Shown here: positions 41,260 through 49,624 of the stretch, piece by piece
How the letters are laid out: each line of letters opens with the position of its first letter
How positions within the stretch are numbered: position 1 is the stretch's first letter
DNA from: JAFMDF01 sp965222705
GTDB lineage: Bacteria; Bacteroidota; Bacteroidia; Chitinophagales; Saprospiraceae
Assembly (NCBI GenBank): GCA_965222705.1
Contig: CBDCUO010000027.1
Coordinates: 117,469-181,468 of the forward strand
Direction: 5' to 3'
Length of the DNA stretch: 64,000 bases
Translations under genes and position numbers: made by a program
Notes under the pieces: model-generated
Told to the model about the DNA's origin: nothing
What the model saw: the letters and a program-made list of their open reading frames with translations, nothing else
The model's database searches: none

Positions 41260-44200
41260 CTATTGAATAGAAAGGTTGCTATATTCATTTAGTTTATTTC
41301 TATATATTTTTACATTTCTCAGCTTTACTTCTTCGTATCCCCTAATCAGGTCGGGCAATGCCGCTAATTCCAATAATTTGGAATAATTGCTCGCATTTAA
41401 GTTTTCCAGGCCCATTATTATGGAATCTTTGTACTCAGTGACCAATGCCCGCTCTACCTGCCGTACTTTTGCTCTTCCAAAAATGTCAAAAGGGGTATTT
41501 CGCAAAAATTTCATTTTTGCTAACAGGCGAAAAAGAGGGAAGGCCCAACTCCCAAATTTGATTTTTTTCTTATACCCCATTGCTCTTAAAATGGGTGGAT
41601 GTAGCAAGATAGCATATTTTGCCCCTTTGCCAAATTCCGCCTCTAGTACCCTCTTTGCAGCCGCCTTGGTATGCAATCGGGCGACCTCGTATTCGTCTTT
41701 ATAAGCCATTAACTTATACAAATATTTGGCAACGGTTTCTGTCAATGCGGTAGCGTCAGGAACGACTAGCTGTTCTTTTTGGGCCACTTTTTGTATGAAA
41801 TCCACATACTCTTTTGCGTAAGCCATATTTTGATAAGCAAGCAATTCGGGTATTCTAAATGCCAATGATTTTTGCATTGCACCATTTATCCCCAAGCGAT
41901 TAATCAATTGCTGGGCTTGGGGAGGTAGAGCATTTTGTACTTCTTTTGGAGCCTGCTTCTTTTCCTTTTTAAAAATAGTCGGCTGAGCTACATACAGTCG
42001 GCCTGCTCTAAAAGCATGGATATTCTTCTCTATCTGAACGCCGTTTAGCTCGATCGCTTTTTCAACGCTCTCGGCAGCAATAGGGATCAGCCCTGCTTGA
42101 AAAGCGGCACCGACTACTATAATATTGGTCTGATAATGACTACCAAATAGCTGCATAGATAATTGTTCTGCATTAAGGTAAATATTATGGGCTTTGTCCG
42201 TGTATTTTTCAATTTCGAGCAGTGCATTTTGTATTTTTGGAAATTGGGCAGCTACGGAGCGCACCATTAACCCCGTAGGTACTTGGGTCGTGGAAATGAC
42301 CGCTAAAGTTTTATCAGCAGTGGCATGTTTGAGGGATTTTGCTTGCGCTGCAGTTAGCAAATCAAATCCAATATAGCCATCTGCACTGCCAGTTGGAATA
42401 CGATTACTACCTGCTTCTCCTATTTTGGTTATTTTAAAATGGGAAACGACTGCTCCTCCTTTTTGGCTCAGGCCAATCTGGTCGAGGTTATAAATTTGTT
42501 TGCCGTCTAACAAAGCGGCGGTTCCTAAAATTTGATTGATGGTCACTACACCCGTTCCACCAATACCCATCATGTACAAATTGGCTGTTCCATTGACTCG
42601 CATTTTAGGAAGAGGGATAGGCATGCCAAAATCTACACTTGCCAATCCAATTGTATGTTTAGGCTTTTTTCTGGCATTTTTATCTGGAATAACCGCTAAA
42701 AAAGAAGGGCAATCTCCTTTAAGACAAGAAAAATCGAGGTTGCAAGAGGATTGATGAATTTTTGTTTTGCGCCCTAATTCGGTTTCGATGGGCATTACGC
42801 TCATACAGTTGGATTTGACACCACAATCTCCACAGCCTTCGCATACTTCTTCGTTAATAAAAATGCGTTGTTTGGGTATTTCAACCAGCCCCTTTTTCCG
42901 CATTCGTCGCAGCTCTGCCGCACAACCCTGGTCGTGGATCAAAACGGTTACGCCCTTAATATTTTGGAGTTTTTCTTGCGCTTCTACAATGCGATCTCTA
43001 TGCCATCGCTCGACATTAGCTGCCCATTTTGCATTGGAAGGATATTTATCCAAATCATTAGTGGTAACGATGATTTGTTTAACGCCTTCAGCTTCTAGGA
43101 GGCAAGTCAATTCGGGTACTTCCACCCCTCCGTCCACCTGTTGTCCTCCCGTCATGGACACCGCTTTGTTGTATAGAATTTTGTAGGTAATATTCGTACC
43201 CATAGCCACTGCTTGTCGAAGTGCTAGTGATCCAGAATGGAAGAAAGTGCCGTCGCCTATATTTTGAAAAAAGTGATCAATTTCTGTAAAATCCTGAATG
43301 CCAGACCATTGTGCGCCTTCTCCCCCCATGTGCGTAATACCTATTGTCTTGGTTGCTCTCGTACCCAGCACCATTCCGTGACAGCCGATTCCTGCTCCTG
43401 CTATAGCTCCTTTGGGCAATTGCATGGTAGAAATATTATGCGGGCAGCCCGAGCAGTAATAGGGAATGCGTGGAGGCAGTGGTTTTGCCACTCGCTCTGC
43501 AGTTGTTTTTAGGGTGTGAAGTCTTTTCCGAATACTTTCATCGGGCAGATATTCCGCTAGTTCTGTGGATAATTGCTGAAAAATCAAATCAGGTGAAAGC
43601 TCTCCATTGAAGGGAAATAGCTGATTGCCTTTTTTATCCTTTTTACCTAGAATGATAGGTTTGGAAGGGCTATGGTATAAAATTTTTGTAATAAAATTTT
43701 CAATAAAATCCCGTTTTTCTTCAATGATAATGACCTTTTCCAGCCCCTCTGCAAAAGCTTCCACGATGGTTTCTTCTATCGGAAAAATCATTCCCAACTT
43801 TAGGATACGGATACCTGCTGCTGCCAATTGCTCATCGGTCAAGCCCATCAGCTTGAAGGCCTCTTTGAGGTCATAATAGGATTTGCCGGCAGTGATAATA
43901 CCCGCTTTGGCAACATTGGGATTGATTACTATTTTATTTAAAACATTGGCACGAGCAAAAGCTTTAGCGGCTTCCAGCCTGCCCTCGTGCAAGTCCACTT
44001 CAATAATTAAATTGCCGGGAGGGCCATGATTCCAAGTTTGATTAAAAAACCAGGGTTGCCCTTTGTACTCAAATTGGGGTTGTGCGATTTTGATGCGATC
44101 GGGACTAACCTGTGCGGTACCATAACCGTCCATAATATCTGTCACACATTTAAATCCCACCCAAAAACCGCAGTAACGAGATAATTCAAAACCCAGCCGA

Positions 44201-44751
44201 CCATAATCAATCACCTCCTGAATATTGCCGGGATAAAGCGTAGGCATTAAAGCATCATAAAAAGCTACTTCCGATACGCAAGGAATTGTGGAAGACTTGG
44301 AAATGGGGTCATCCCCGCCAAATGCCAATACGCCACCGTTTTTGCCCACGCCCATAAAGTTAGCATGTTTGAGCGCATCACCGCTGCGATCAACCCCAGG
44401 CGACTTGCCGTACCAAATACCCAATACGCCGTCATATTTAGGTTGGGGCAAAAACTGGGTGGTTTGGCTTCCCCAGACAGCAGTGGCGGCCAATTCTTCA
44501 TTCAAGCCGGGCTTAAAAATAATTTGGTATTGCTCCAGTATTTTGGGCATCTTTTGCAAGGTCAAATCTAATCCACCGATAGGAGAGCCTCTATATCCGG
44601 AGATAAAAGTAGCCGTATTTAAGCCCTTTGCTTTATCTGCGAGGTGCTGTTCTATCGGAATGCGGATGAGGGCCTGGATGCCGGATAACACAATACTCCC
44701 TTTTGCTAGAGTATATTTATCAGATAGTTGGTAGGTTGGATTTTTGCTCAT
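41260..44751 (-). CDS. Indolepyruvate:ferredoxin oxidoreductase (single chain)
   Basis: A 1163-residue fused 2-oxoacid:ferredoxin oxidoreductase that converts aryl or branched 2-oxo acids to acyl-CoA and CO2 using thiamine diphosphate and Fe-S clusters. The N-terminal domain has FISGYRGSPIGGLDLTL. The TPP domain has PYYCSGCPHNISTM and NIGDGTFFHSGSLALRQ. Cysteine clusters follow in EVCEGCGDCGVKSNCMSV and CNLDFSCLKGDCPSF (about residues 635-690), then the gamma domain MGIGGTGVVTINQILGTAA. The start at 44751 (MSKNPTYQLSDKYTLAKG) is the family start. The long aerobic-type version normally occurs in proteobacteria and Bacteroidota degrading aromatic or branched amino acids. Confidence 0.93.
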   Translation of the reverse strand: MSKNPTYQLSDKYTLAKGSIVLSGIQALIRIPIEQHLADKAKGLNTATFISGYRGSPIGGLDLTLQKMPKILEQYQIIFKPGLNEELAATAVWGSQTTQFLPQPKYDGVLGIWYGKSPGVDRSGDALKHANFMGVGKNGGVLAFGGDDPISKSSTIPCVSEVAFYDALMPTLYPGNIQEVIDYGRLGFELSRYCGFWVGFKCVTDIMDGYGTAQVSPDRIKIAQPQFEYKGQPWFFNQTWNHGPPGNLIIEVDLHEGRLEAAKAFARANVLNKIVINPNVAKAGIITAGKSYYDLKEAFKLMGLTDEQLAAAGIRILKLGMIFPIEETIVEAFAEGLEKVIIIEEKRDFIENFITKILYHSPSKPIILGKKDKKGNQLFPFNGELSPDLIFQQLSTELAEYLPDESIRKRLHTLKTTAERVAKPLPPRIPYYCSGCPHNISTMQLPKGAIAGAGIGCHGMVLGTRATKTIGITHMGGEGAQWSGIQDFTEIDHFFQNIGDGTFFHSGSLALRQAVAMGTNITYKILYNKAVSMTGGQQVDGGVEVPELTCLLEAEGVKQIIVTTNDLDKYPSNAKWAANVERWHRDRIVEAQEKLQNIKGVTVLIHDQGCAAELRRMRKKGLVEIPKQRIFINEEVCEGCGDCGVKSNCMSVMPIETELGRKTKIHQSSCNLDFSCLKGDCPSFLAVIPDKNARKKPKHTIGLASVDFGMPIPLPKMRVNGTANLYMMGIGGTGVVTINQILGTAALLDGKQIYNLDQIGLSQKGGAVVSHFKITKIGEAGSNRIPTGSADGYIGFDLLTAAQAKSLKHATADKTLAVISTTQVPTGLMVRSVAAQFPKIQNALLEIEKYTDKAHNIYLNAEQLSMQLFGSHYQTNIIVVGAAFQAGLIPIAAESVEKAIELNGVQIEKNIHAFRAGRLYVAQPTIFKKEKKQAPKEVQNALPPQAQQLINRLGINGAMQKSLAFRIPELLAYQNMAYAKEYVDFIQKVAQKEQLVVPDATALTETVAKYLYKLMAYKDEYEVARLHTKAAAKRVLEAEFGKGAKYAILLHPPILRAMGYKKKIKFGSWAFPLFRLLAKMKFLRNTPFDIFGRAKVRQVERALVTEYKDSIIMGLENLNASNYSKLLELAALPDLIRGYEEVKLRNVKIYRNKLNEYSNLSIQ

Positions 44752-44880
44752 TCTGTTAGACTTTAATATGCGTTTAATCACTACTATTAATTGCCCGGAT
44801 TTTTTGGCGATTCCAATGTACGCTTTGAACAGTACAAATCATAGTTTGCGACAATCAATTTTGGAAAAAGGAAGGGAAGG

Positions 44881-44938
44881 AAAAATAAAAAATGGGCAAG
44901 TATGTATTTTCATCGGGATATTAACACATATTTGCCCA
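44881..44938 (-). terminator. Rho-independent terminator after the outer-membrane protein gene
   Basis: Arms TGGGCAAGTATGT (44893-44905) and ACATATTTGCCCA (44926-44938) pair at 12 of 13 positions. On the minus strand the hairpin is followed by TTTTTTATTTTT. It lies 55 bases downstream of the stop of the gene at 44993-45577. Confidence 0.8.
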
Positions 44939-44992
44939 AACATTTTACTAGAAGGCCGTTTTTACACAGAAATCAATAAGGAAAGTTGTGGG

Positions 44993-45577
44993 TTAAAAAT
45001 TAATTCTGATCCCTGCACTTAAAAATGCAGAACGGCTTTTTCCAACCTCGAAAGAATCGCTGTTGGATATTTTGCCGAGTGACCATTCATAATTGACATC
45101 CAAAAAGAGCAGCCAAATATCCAGCCCCGCCCCTAATAAAACGGCTCCTGTAGGACTGTTGAAATCGTCTTTGCTCAATCCAGGAGCGTTCACGCCTGTA
45201 ACCAAAGAAAGCGCGCCTCCTCCAAAGGCCCGAAGCCCAAGAATACTTCCTTCATTGCCTAATAAATGATAGCCAATCACCAAAGGGAAACGCAAGCCAG
45301 TGATTTTTGTGTCAAATTTAATGTCATCTACATCTTCGGTAAATTCTGTACTTTTTTTGGTTAAAAAAAGACCGGTTTCTAAATAGGCTTTGCGTCCATA
45401 CTGTATGGTGCCGCCCAATTGCCAGCCAACTCGTGCAGAGGATTTTGCATTGGCGGGATCTCTGGTAACATCGGAAATATTCACGCCTATTGCTGGCTTA
45501 AAGGTTGCTTGTGCATAGGTTTGGCTTGTCCAAAGTCCCAATAACATTACTACTAACGATACATACTTGATTGTCAT
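44993..45577 (-). CDS. Outer-membrane beta-barrel protein (PorT-like)
   Basis: A 194-residue exported protein counted from ATG 45577. The signal peptide MTIKYVSLVVMLLGLWTSQT is cleaved after TYAQ. The mature part alternates polar and hydrophobic residues in eight or so strands (FKPAIGVNISDV, GRKAYLETGLFLTKKSTEF, FPLVIGYHLLG, LLGAGLDIWLLFLDVNYEW) and ends with an aromatic residue (SAGIRINF). This is a typical Bacteroidota OmpW/PorT-like small barrel. The longer start at 45622 adds a basic leader before the signal and is rejected. It has no obvious partner genes. The terminator at 44881-44938 makes it monocistronic. Confidence 0.82.
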   Translation of the reverse strand: MTIKYVSLVVMLLGLWTSQTYAQATFKPAIGVNISDVTRDPANAKSSARVGWQLGGTIQYGRKAYLETGLFLTKKSTEFTEDVDDIKFDTKITGLRFPLVIGYHLLGNEGSILGLRAFGGGALSLVTGVNAPGLSKDDFNSPTGAVLLGAGLDIWLLFLDVNYEWSLGKISNSDSFEVGKSRSAFLSAGIRINF

Positions 45578-45829
45578 AATTTTTTTAATTTTTTTGATTC
45601 GACTTTTAAACTTATACTTCAACGAAATAGTTTACTCAAACTATATTTTCCACCAATAGGTCGTCTAAAAAAGATAGCCTCCCGATCTAATTTTTTTTGT
45701 ATCTGCCCAACTTTCAGCCTTTCCCCTCTTTAATTCTTTAAGAAAAAAGGGCAAACTGTTTTTCGTCACCACAAAGCTTTGTATATTGCATCAGTAGGTT
45801 AAAACCTCAGACACATTAAACTAAAGATT

Positions 45830-46816
45830 ATGAAAACTACGCCTTTCCCTTTAAAGCAGTGCTTTATTATCTTACCTTTTCTTTTAGGCAGTTTTTTTTC
45901 ATTTGGACAAGATGATAAAATTGGTTTAGAATTATTAGATGAAGAATCTTTTTTCTTTGCCGGCCTTTCTCCCAGTGTTTTGGTTCGAGGAAAAGTGGAG
46001 GTCAATTTTTATAGCTCTATATTTTCTAATTGGCTAGCCGTTCACGAATCGGTCATCGATTCTCCTATTAGAGATCGTTTGCGTTTGTCTGAATTTTTAG
46101 CCAATGCGGAAGTTTATTATGGAACATCTGCCAGTGGGCGATGGGATGTTGGTACGAGGTTTCGCTATGCTAGAAGGCGGCTGGATAATTCGGCACAAAG
46201 CTCTCCTTTTAAAGTATTTGAAAAATCGGAAAGCGAAGCAGAAAATGCGGTAGTTGATAAAACGTACAGCGGCTTGAGAGAGATAGGTATTCGCTTTAGA
46301 ATGGTTCCTTTTCAAAATATCCCAGCCCTTACCCTAAATGGCGGATATTCTTTTTCGCCTATAAAGTCGGAAGAAGATCAGAAAAATCTCGCTGCTGATC
46401 GGAATAGTTTTGATCTTAATGTTGCTTATTACATCGAATTGAATAATAATGCTTACTATTACTTTATTGCAAATGGTATAGCTTTCCATCCAAGCGCGGT
46501 CAATGAAGAATGGTTGTATAATACGACTGGAAGTTTTTTCCTCGTACAAATGATTGCGAATAGAAAACTGGCCATCTATCCCGGACTTTCCTATGCCATT
46601 GCCTTCAAGCCACCCTCGGCTGTTTCAGACCATTCTTTAGTAAAAACCAATGAGCAATTATTGGGAATTTTGGGATTGCAGTTTCAGCCCTCTGGTAGTT
46701 TTAGTTTAAGCCTTAGCGGGGCGATTCCTTTGATCTTGGAAAGTGCTAATTTGCTGGTTCGGCCCGTGAAAGAAAGTTATTCATTTGTTAGTATTGGAGG
46801 GCGATTTCTTTTTTAA
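45830..46816 (+). CDS. Predicted outer-membrane beta-barrel protein
   Basis: A 328-residue protein with a signal peptide (FPLKQCFIILPFLLGSFFS, cleaved near SFG-QDDK). A series of amphipathic strands follows, such as RGKVEVNFYSSIFSNW, LSEFLANAEVYYGTSASG, RWDVGTRFRYARRRLDN and NNAYYYFIANGIAFHPS. The C-terminal strand YSFVSIGGRFLF ends with Phe, as barrel assembly by BamA requires. No functional family is recognised. It is divergent from the preceding minus-strand barrel gene and convergent with the lipoprotein gene, with a hairpin terminator between. Confidence 0.75.
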   Translation: MKTTPFPLKQCFIILPFLLGSFFSFGQDDKIGLELLDEESFFFAGLSPSVLVRGKVEVNFYSSIFSNWLAVHESVIDSPIRDRLRLSEFLANAEVYYGTSASGRWDVGTRFRYARRRLDNSAQSSPFKVFEKSESEAENAVVDKTYSGLREIGIRFRMVPFQNIPALTLNGGYSFSPIKSEEDQKNLAADRNSFDLNVAYYIELNNNAYYYFIANGIAFHPSAVNEEWLYNTTGSFFLVQMIANRKLAIYPGLSYAIAFKPPSAVSDHSLVKTNEQLLGILGLQFQPSGSFSLSLSGAIPLILESANLLVRPVKESYSFVSIGGRFLF

Positions 46817-46896
46817 AAAGCTAAATTTTTGTACAATAGACTTGTTACCCTTTAAAATTACACGCATCTGAAAATGCCTTTTGCCGCTATTTTCAA

Positions 46897-46939
46897 CCAA
46901 AAAATGAATCAATAGCTGGGCTATTCATTCATTTTTTGG
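46897..46939. terminator. Bidirectional hairpin terminator
   Basis: Twenty-base arms (46897-46916 and 46920-46939) pair with a single mismatch around TGG. They begin CCAAAAAATGAAT and end ATTCATTTTTTGG. The A/T-rich flanks fit bidirectional termination between the convergent genes at 45830-46816 and 47074-48051. Confidence 0.75.
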
Positions 46940-47073
46940 CTAAAACTATCAACAAAATTCAAATTTCATATCCGCATTTTACAAAGAGTAACAAGTCTAA
47001 TAGAAAATAGCCTATCTTCTTTGGAGCACAAAAAAGAAGTAGGTCGTTTATGGACATTTCTCGATGAGTTAGG

Positions 47074-48051
47074 TTATTCCGGTTTACAGAATGTCTTATT
47101 GTGAAAACCAAGTCCGAATAAATCTTGCCTAAAAATGACGATTTGATGCCCAGTAAGGGTGGAGGTCATAACGATCATTAGCTTTGCCTGATTTCCCTCG
47201 CCAGAAGGTCCACAATCTGCAGGTAAGTTGGTAACGGTTCGGTCATTAGCAGAAACACCTCTGGAAGTAGGCATGATAAGCGTCCCTTCATAGGTTTCTA
47301 CCGGAAGCCCATTGGGAGTCCGATCAATCGTTATCCTGACATAGCCAGAAATGGTATCAATCACTCCTTCGGTGACGGGATTGCCATGATAGGGTTTTGT
47401 GATATTATCTCCATTACAATTGGCACTTAATTCCCAGCTACCGGATTCGGGGGTTCCGGGACCTACAGAAAGGTTGCCTGGAGTTAGTCGCATGCCCTCT
47501 GCATAGCAGCCACCTGACTGCTCAATAAATTCGGGCACAATCCAAATGCAATAGTCCCTGTTGTCAGGACTAAACCAGGTATTGACGAGATTAGTTGGGG
47601 AAGAGGTTGGTATGGTCGGAATAATTATTTGAGGTCGGGGAGGAGTAATAAATAATGCTTGATTGGCCACCAAAAAAGTTTCATCCACTACGTTTACCGA
47701 ATTTAAAGGGATGAAACCACCGCAGTCCCTATCTTCTATATATAAGTTGCGGTTGCCGTCCACATCCATTGGGAGCGTTGCTATACGCCCTCTTGCTTCT
47801 GCTACATATTCCGACACCAATTTGGTACTTCCATCAATTTTTAATTCTCCATTAACCAGTTTTTCAATGAAAAGGTCTCTACCGGCTAAGAAGTCGGCAG
47901 GAGAGGTACTCACTAGAATTTGCTCTCCAGGAAGCCGGATACTGGGTGTGATAGTTGCTTCGACTCGGGCATAGTTTTCACAATCCGGATTACAAGAAAG
48001 TAGGAAAATGATATTCAGAAAAACAAAATAAGCAGTAGGCTTGGCTTTCAT
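47074..48051 (-). CDS. Hypothetical lipoprotein
   Basis: A 325-residue exported protein. The signal sequence FVFLNIIFLLSCNPDC gives a lipobox with the acylated Cys near residue 20. The mature part has Ser/Pro/Thr-rich linkers (PRPQIIIPTIPTSSP) and two segments with Cys pairs (NRDYCIWIV and GGCYAEGM; ADCGPSGEG). No catalytic motif or known domain was recognised. The beta-rich sequence and lipoprotein anchor suggest a surface or periplasmic binding or structural role. It is next to the coiled-coil exported protein on the same strand, 98 bases apart, so the two may form one unit. Confidence 0.7.
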   Translation of the reverse strand: MKAKPTAYFVFLNIIFLLSCNPDCENYARVEATITPSIRLPGEQILVSTSPADFLAGRDLFIEKLVNGELKIDGSTKLVSEYVAEARGRIATLPMDVDGNRNLYIEDRDCGGFIPLNSVNVVDETFLVANQALFITPPRPQIIIPTIPTSSPTNLVNTWFSPDNRDYCIWIVPEFIEQSGGCYAEGMRLTPGNLSVGPGTPESGSWELSANCNGDNITKPYHGNPVTEGVIDTISGYVRITIDRTPNGLPVETYEGTLIMPTSRGVSANDRTVTNLPADCGPSGEGNQAKLMIVMTSTLTGHQIVIFRQDLFGLGFHNKTFCKPE

Positions 48052-48149
48052 TAAACAGGGTGTTTATAAGTTTTTTAATAAATTTTCAATAAAATTCCTT
48101 CTATTGGTGCGGATTTGTCCAAAATGTAGCGAAAATTCATGAATTTTCG

Positions 48150-49292
48150 CTATTCAATTGCCCTCAAAGCAGCAAGGGTTTTATCAATCATTTTTTCCAG
48201 ATTGATAATCAAAGCATTTAGGCGGTGAAAAGTTTCATGACCGACCTTTGCTGCTTTTTTCTTTTTATTGGCGCGAATATACGCATTAATTTCACTTACA
48301 GCTGGTTGTAATTTAGGGTAATGCAATTGGTCAAATATCACTTCAAAAGTATTTTTTACCTGCTGAGTTGTTTGGGGCGCTTTCCAGTAACGTTGAACGC
48401 CTTGAATATAATTTTCATGCTCCTCATTGATTTTTACCAATATATCGTTATAAGCTTGTAGCGTTTTATCATAAGTGCGGACAAAATCAGGGTTATTGCT
48501 AGAAGGGAAATACTCCTTGACATTTTGAATTACTTCATGGACATCTTTGGTCCGAATCAAAAAGTCTTGCAGATCGGCAGAAATGGCCTTAAAAAATTGT
48601 TGTTGTCGGAGATATTTCTCCTCTAAAGCATCTGCCAATTGCTCATTTAGCCGCTCGACAGAAGTTTGCAGCGTATTTAATTCTCCCTGTGTTGCTTCCA
48701 ATCTCGCTCTTAACGCTTCATTGCCAGCTGTAGCCGTTTGCAAATTGGCTTCCAAATCGGCGATGCTATTTTCCAGTTGAATTCTTTGGGTTTCATTGCG
48801 TTGAATATTATTTAGCAAAGAGTCGTTCATCGCACTCAGCCGTCGCAAAGACAATATTTTTTCCCTTTTTAGTTTAGATAGCCTTTGATTTAAATTTTGA
48901 ATCTGATCTCGATAAGCTTCCGAGGCTTCTTTTCCTATAGCTAGTAGTTCAAGAGTTATGTTAAAATCCGCCGTGTCTAGGAGTAAAATCCCGTCCAACG
49001 GCCTCAAAATTTGATAGTTATCTGCCTTTATTTCTACTTCCACCTGAGCATCAAAGCGATTATAGTCCAAAATGGGCACTTTAAAAGCAAATTCGCCATG
49101 CTCATTAGTTTTATAAACGCCAATTCCTGTTATCTTTAAGGAAACATGAGGAATGCCGGTCATTTGCCCCGTCAATTGTTCTACTAATCTTCCCTGTACC
49201 TGAACAATGCTCAAGGTGTCGTATTGGGCAAAAGCGGATAAAGACAATAGTGGTAAAAGGATCAAAAGGGGGGCTATTTTCAATTTGGGCAT
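48150..49292 (-). CDS. Exported coiled-coil protein with carboxypeptidase-regulatory-like domain
   Basis: A 380-residue protein with signal peptide (LLILLPLLSLSAFA). An N-terminal beta domain (VQGRLVEQLTGQMTGIPHV, then GIGVYKTNEHGEFAFKVP) resembles carboxypeptidase regulatory-like repeats. A long coiled coil spans about residues 125-235, with heptad-rich stretches such as NQRLSKLKREKILSLRR and LRARLEATQGELNTLQ. A helical C-terminal part follows. It is divergently transcribed from the secreted caspase-fold gene across 332 bases that must contain both promoters. A structural or scaffold role in the periplasm is inferred. Confidence 0.75.
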   Translation of the reverse strand: MPKLKIAPLLILLPLLSLSAFAQYDTLSIVQVQGRLVEQLTGQMTGIPHVSLKITGIGVYKTNEHGEFAFKVPILDYNRFDAQVEVEIKADNYQILRPLDGILLLDTADFNITLELLAIGKEASEAYRDQIQNLNQRLSKLKREKILSLRRLSAMNDSLLNNIQRNETQRIQLENSIADLEANLQTATAGNEALRARLEATQGELNTLQTSVERLNEQLADALEEKYLRQQQFFKAISADLQDFLIRTKDVHEVIQNVKEYFPSSNNPDFVRTYDKTLQAYNDILVKINEEHENYIQGVQRYWKAPQTTQQVKNTFEVIFDQLHYPKLQPAVSEINAYIRANKKKKAAKVGHETFHRLNALIINLEKMIDKTLAALRAIE

Positions 49293-49624
49293 AATAGAAA
49301 CATTTGTGAAATTTGTTATTTGATAACAAGCCTATGTGTCGTTCGTCCGTTAAAAGTACCCAAAAACATCCAATAAAGCCGCTTAAAAATAATAAATTTT
49401 TCCCTAAAATCGCTAAAAAATACCAGAGGTTTTATTATTTTTCAAAAAATGAATTTGGACTATTTTTATAATCAAAGCCATTTAGAGGGCACAAAAACTG
49501 ATTTTAACACACATCCTTATAATTTAGACATGATAAAATGATAAATTACACTTTTGAGAAAGTTATTTTTTCATCACACCTTATGAAATGCCCTCTAATT
49601 TTTTGAATACCAAATCAACATATT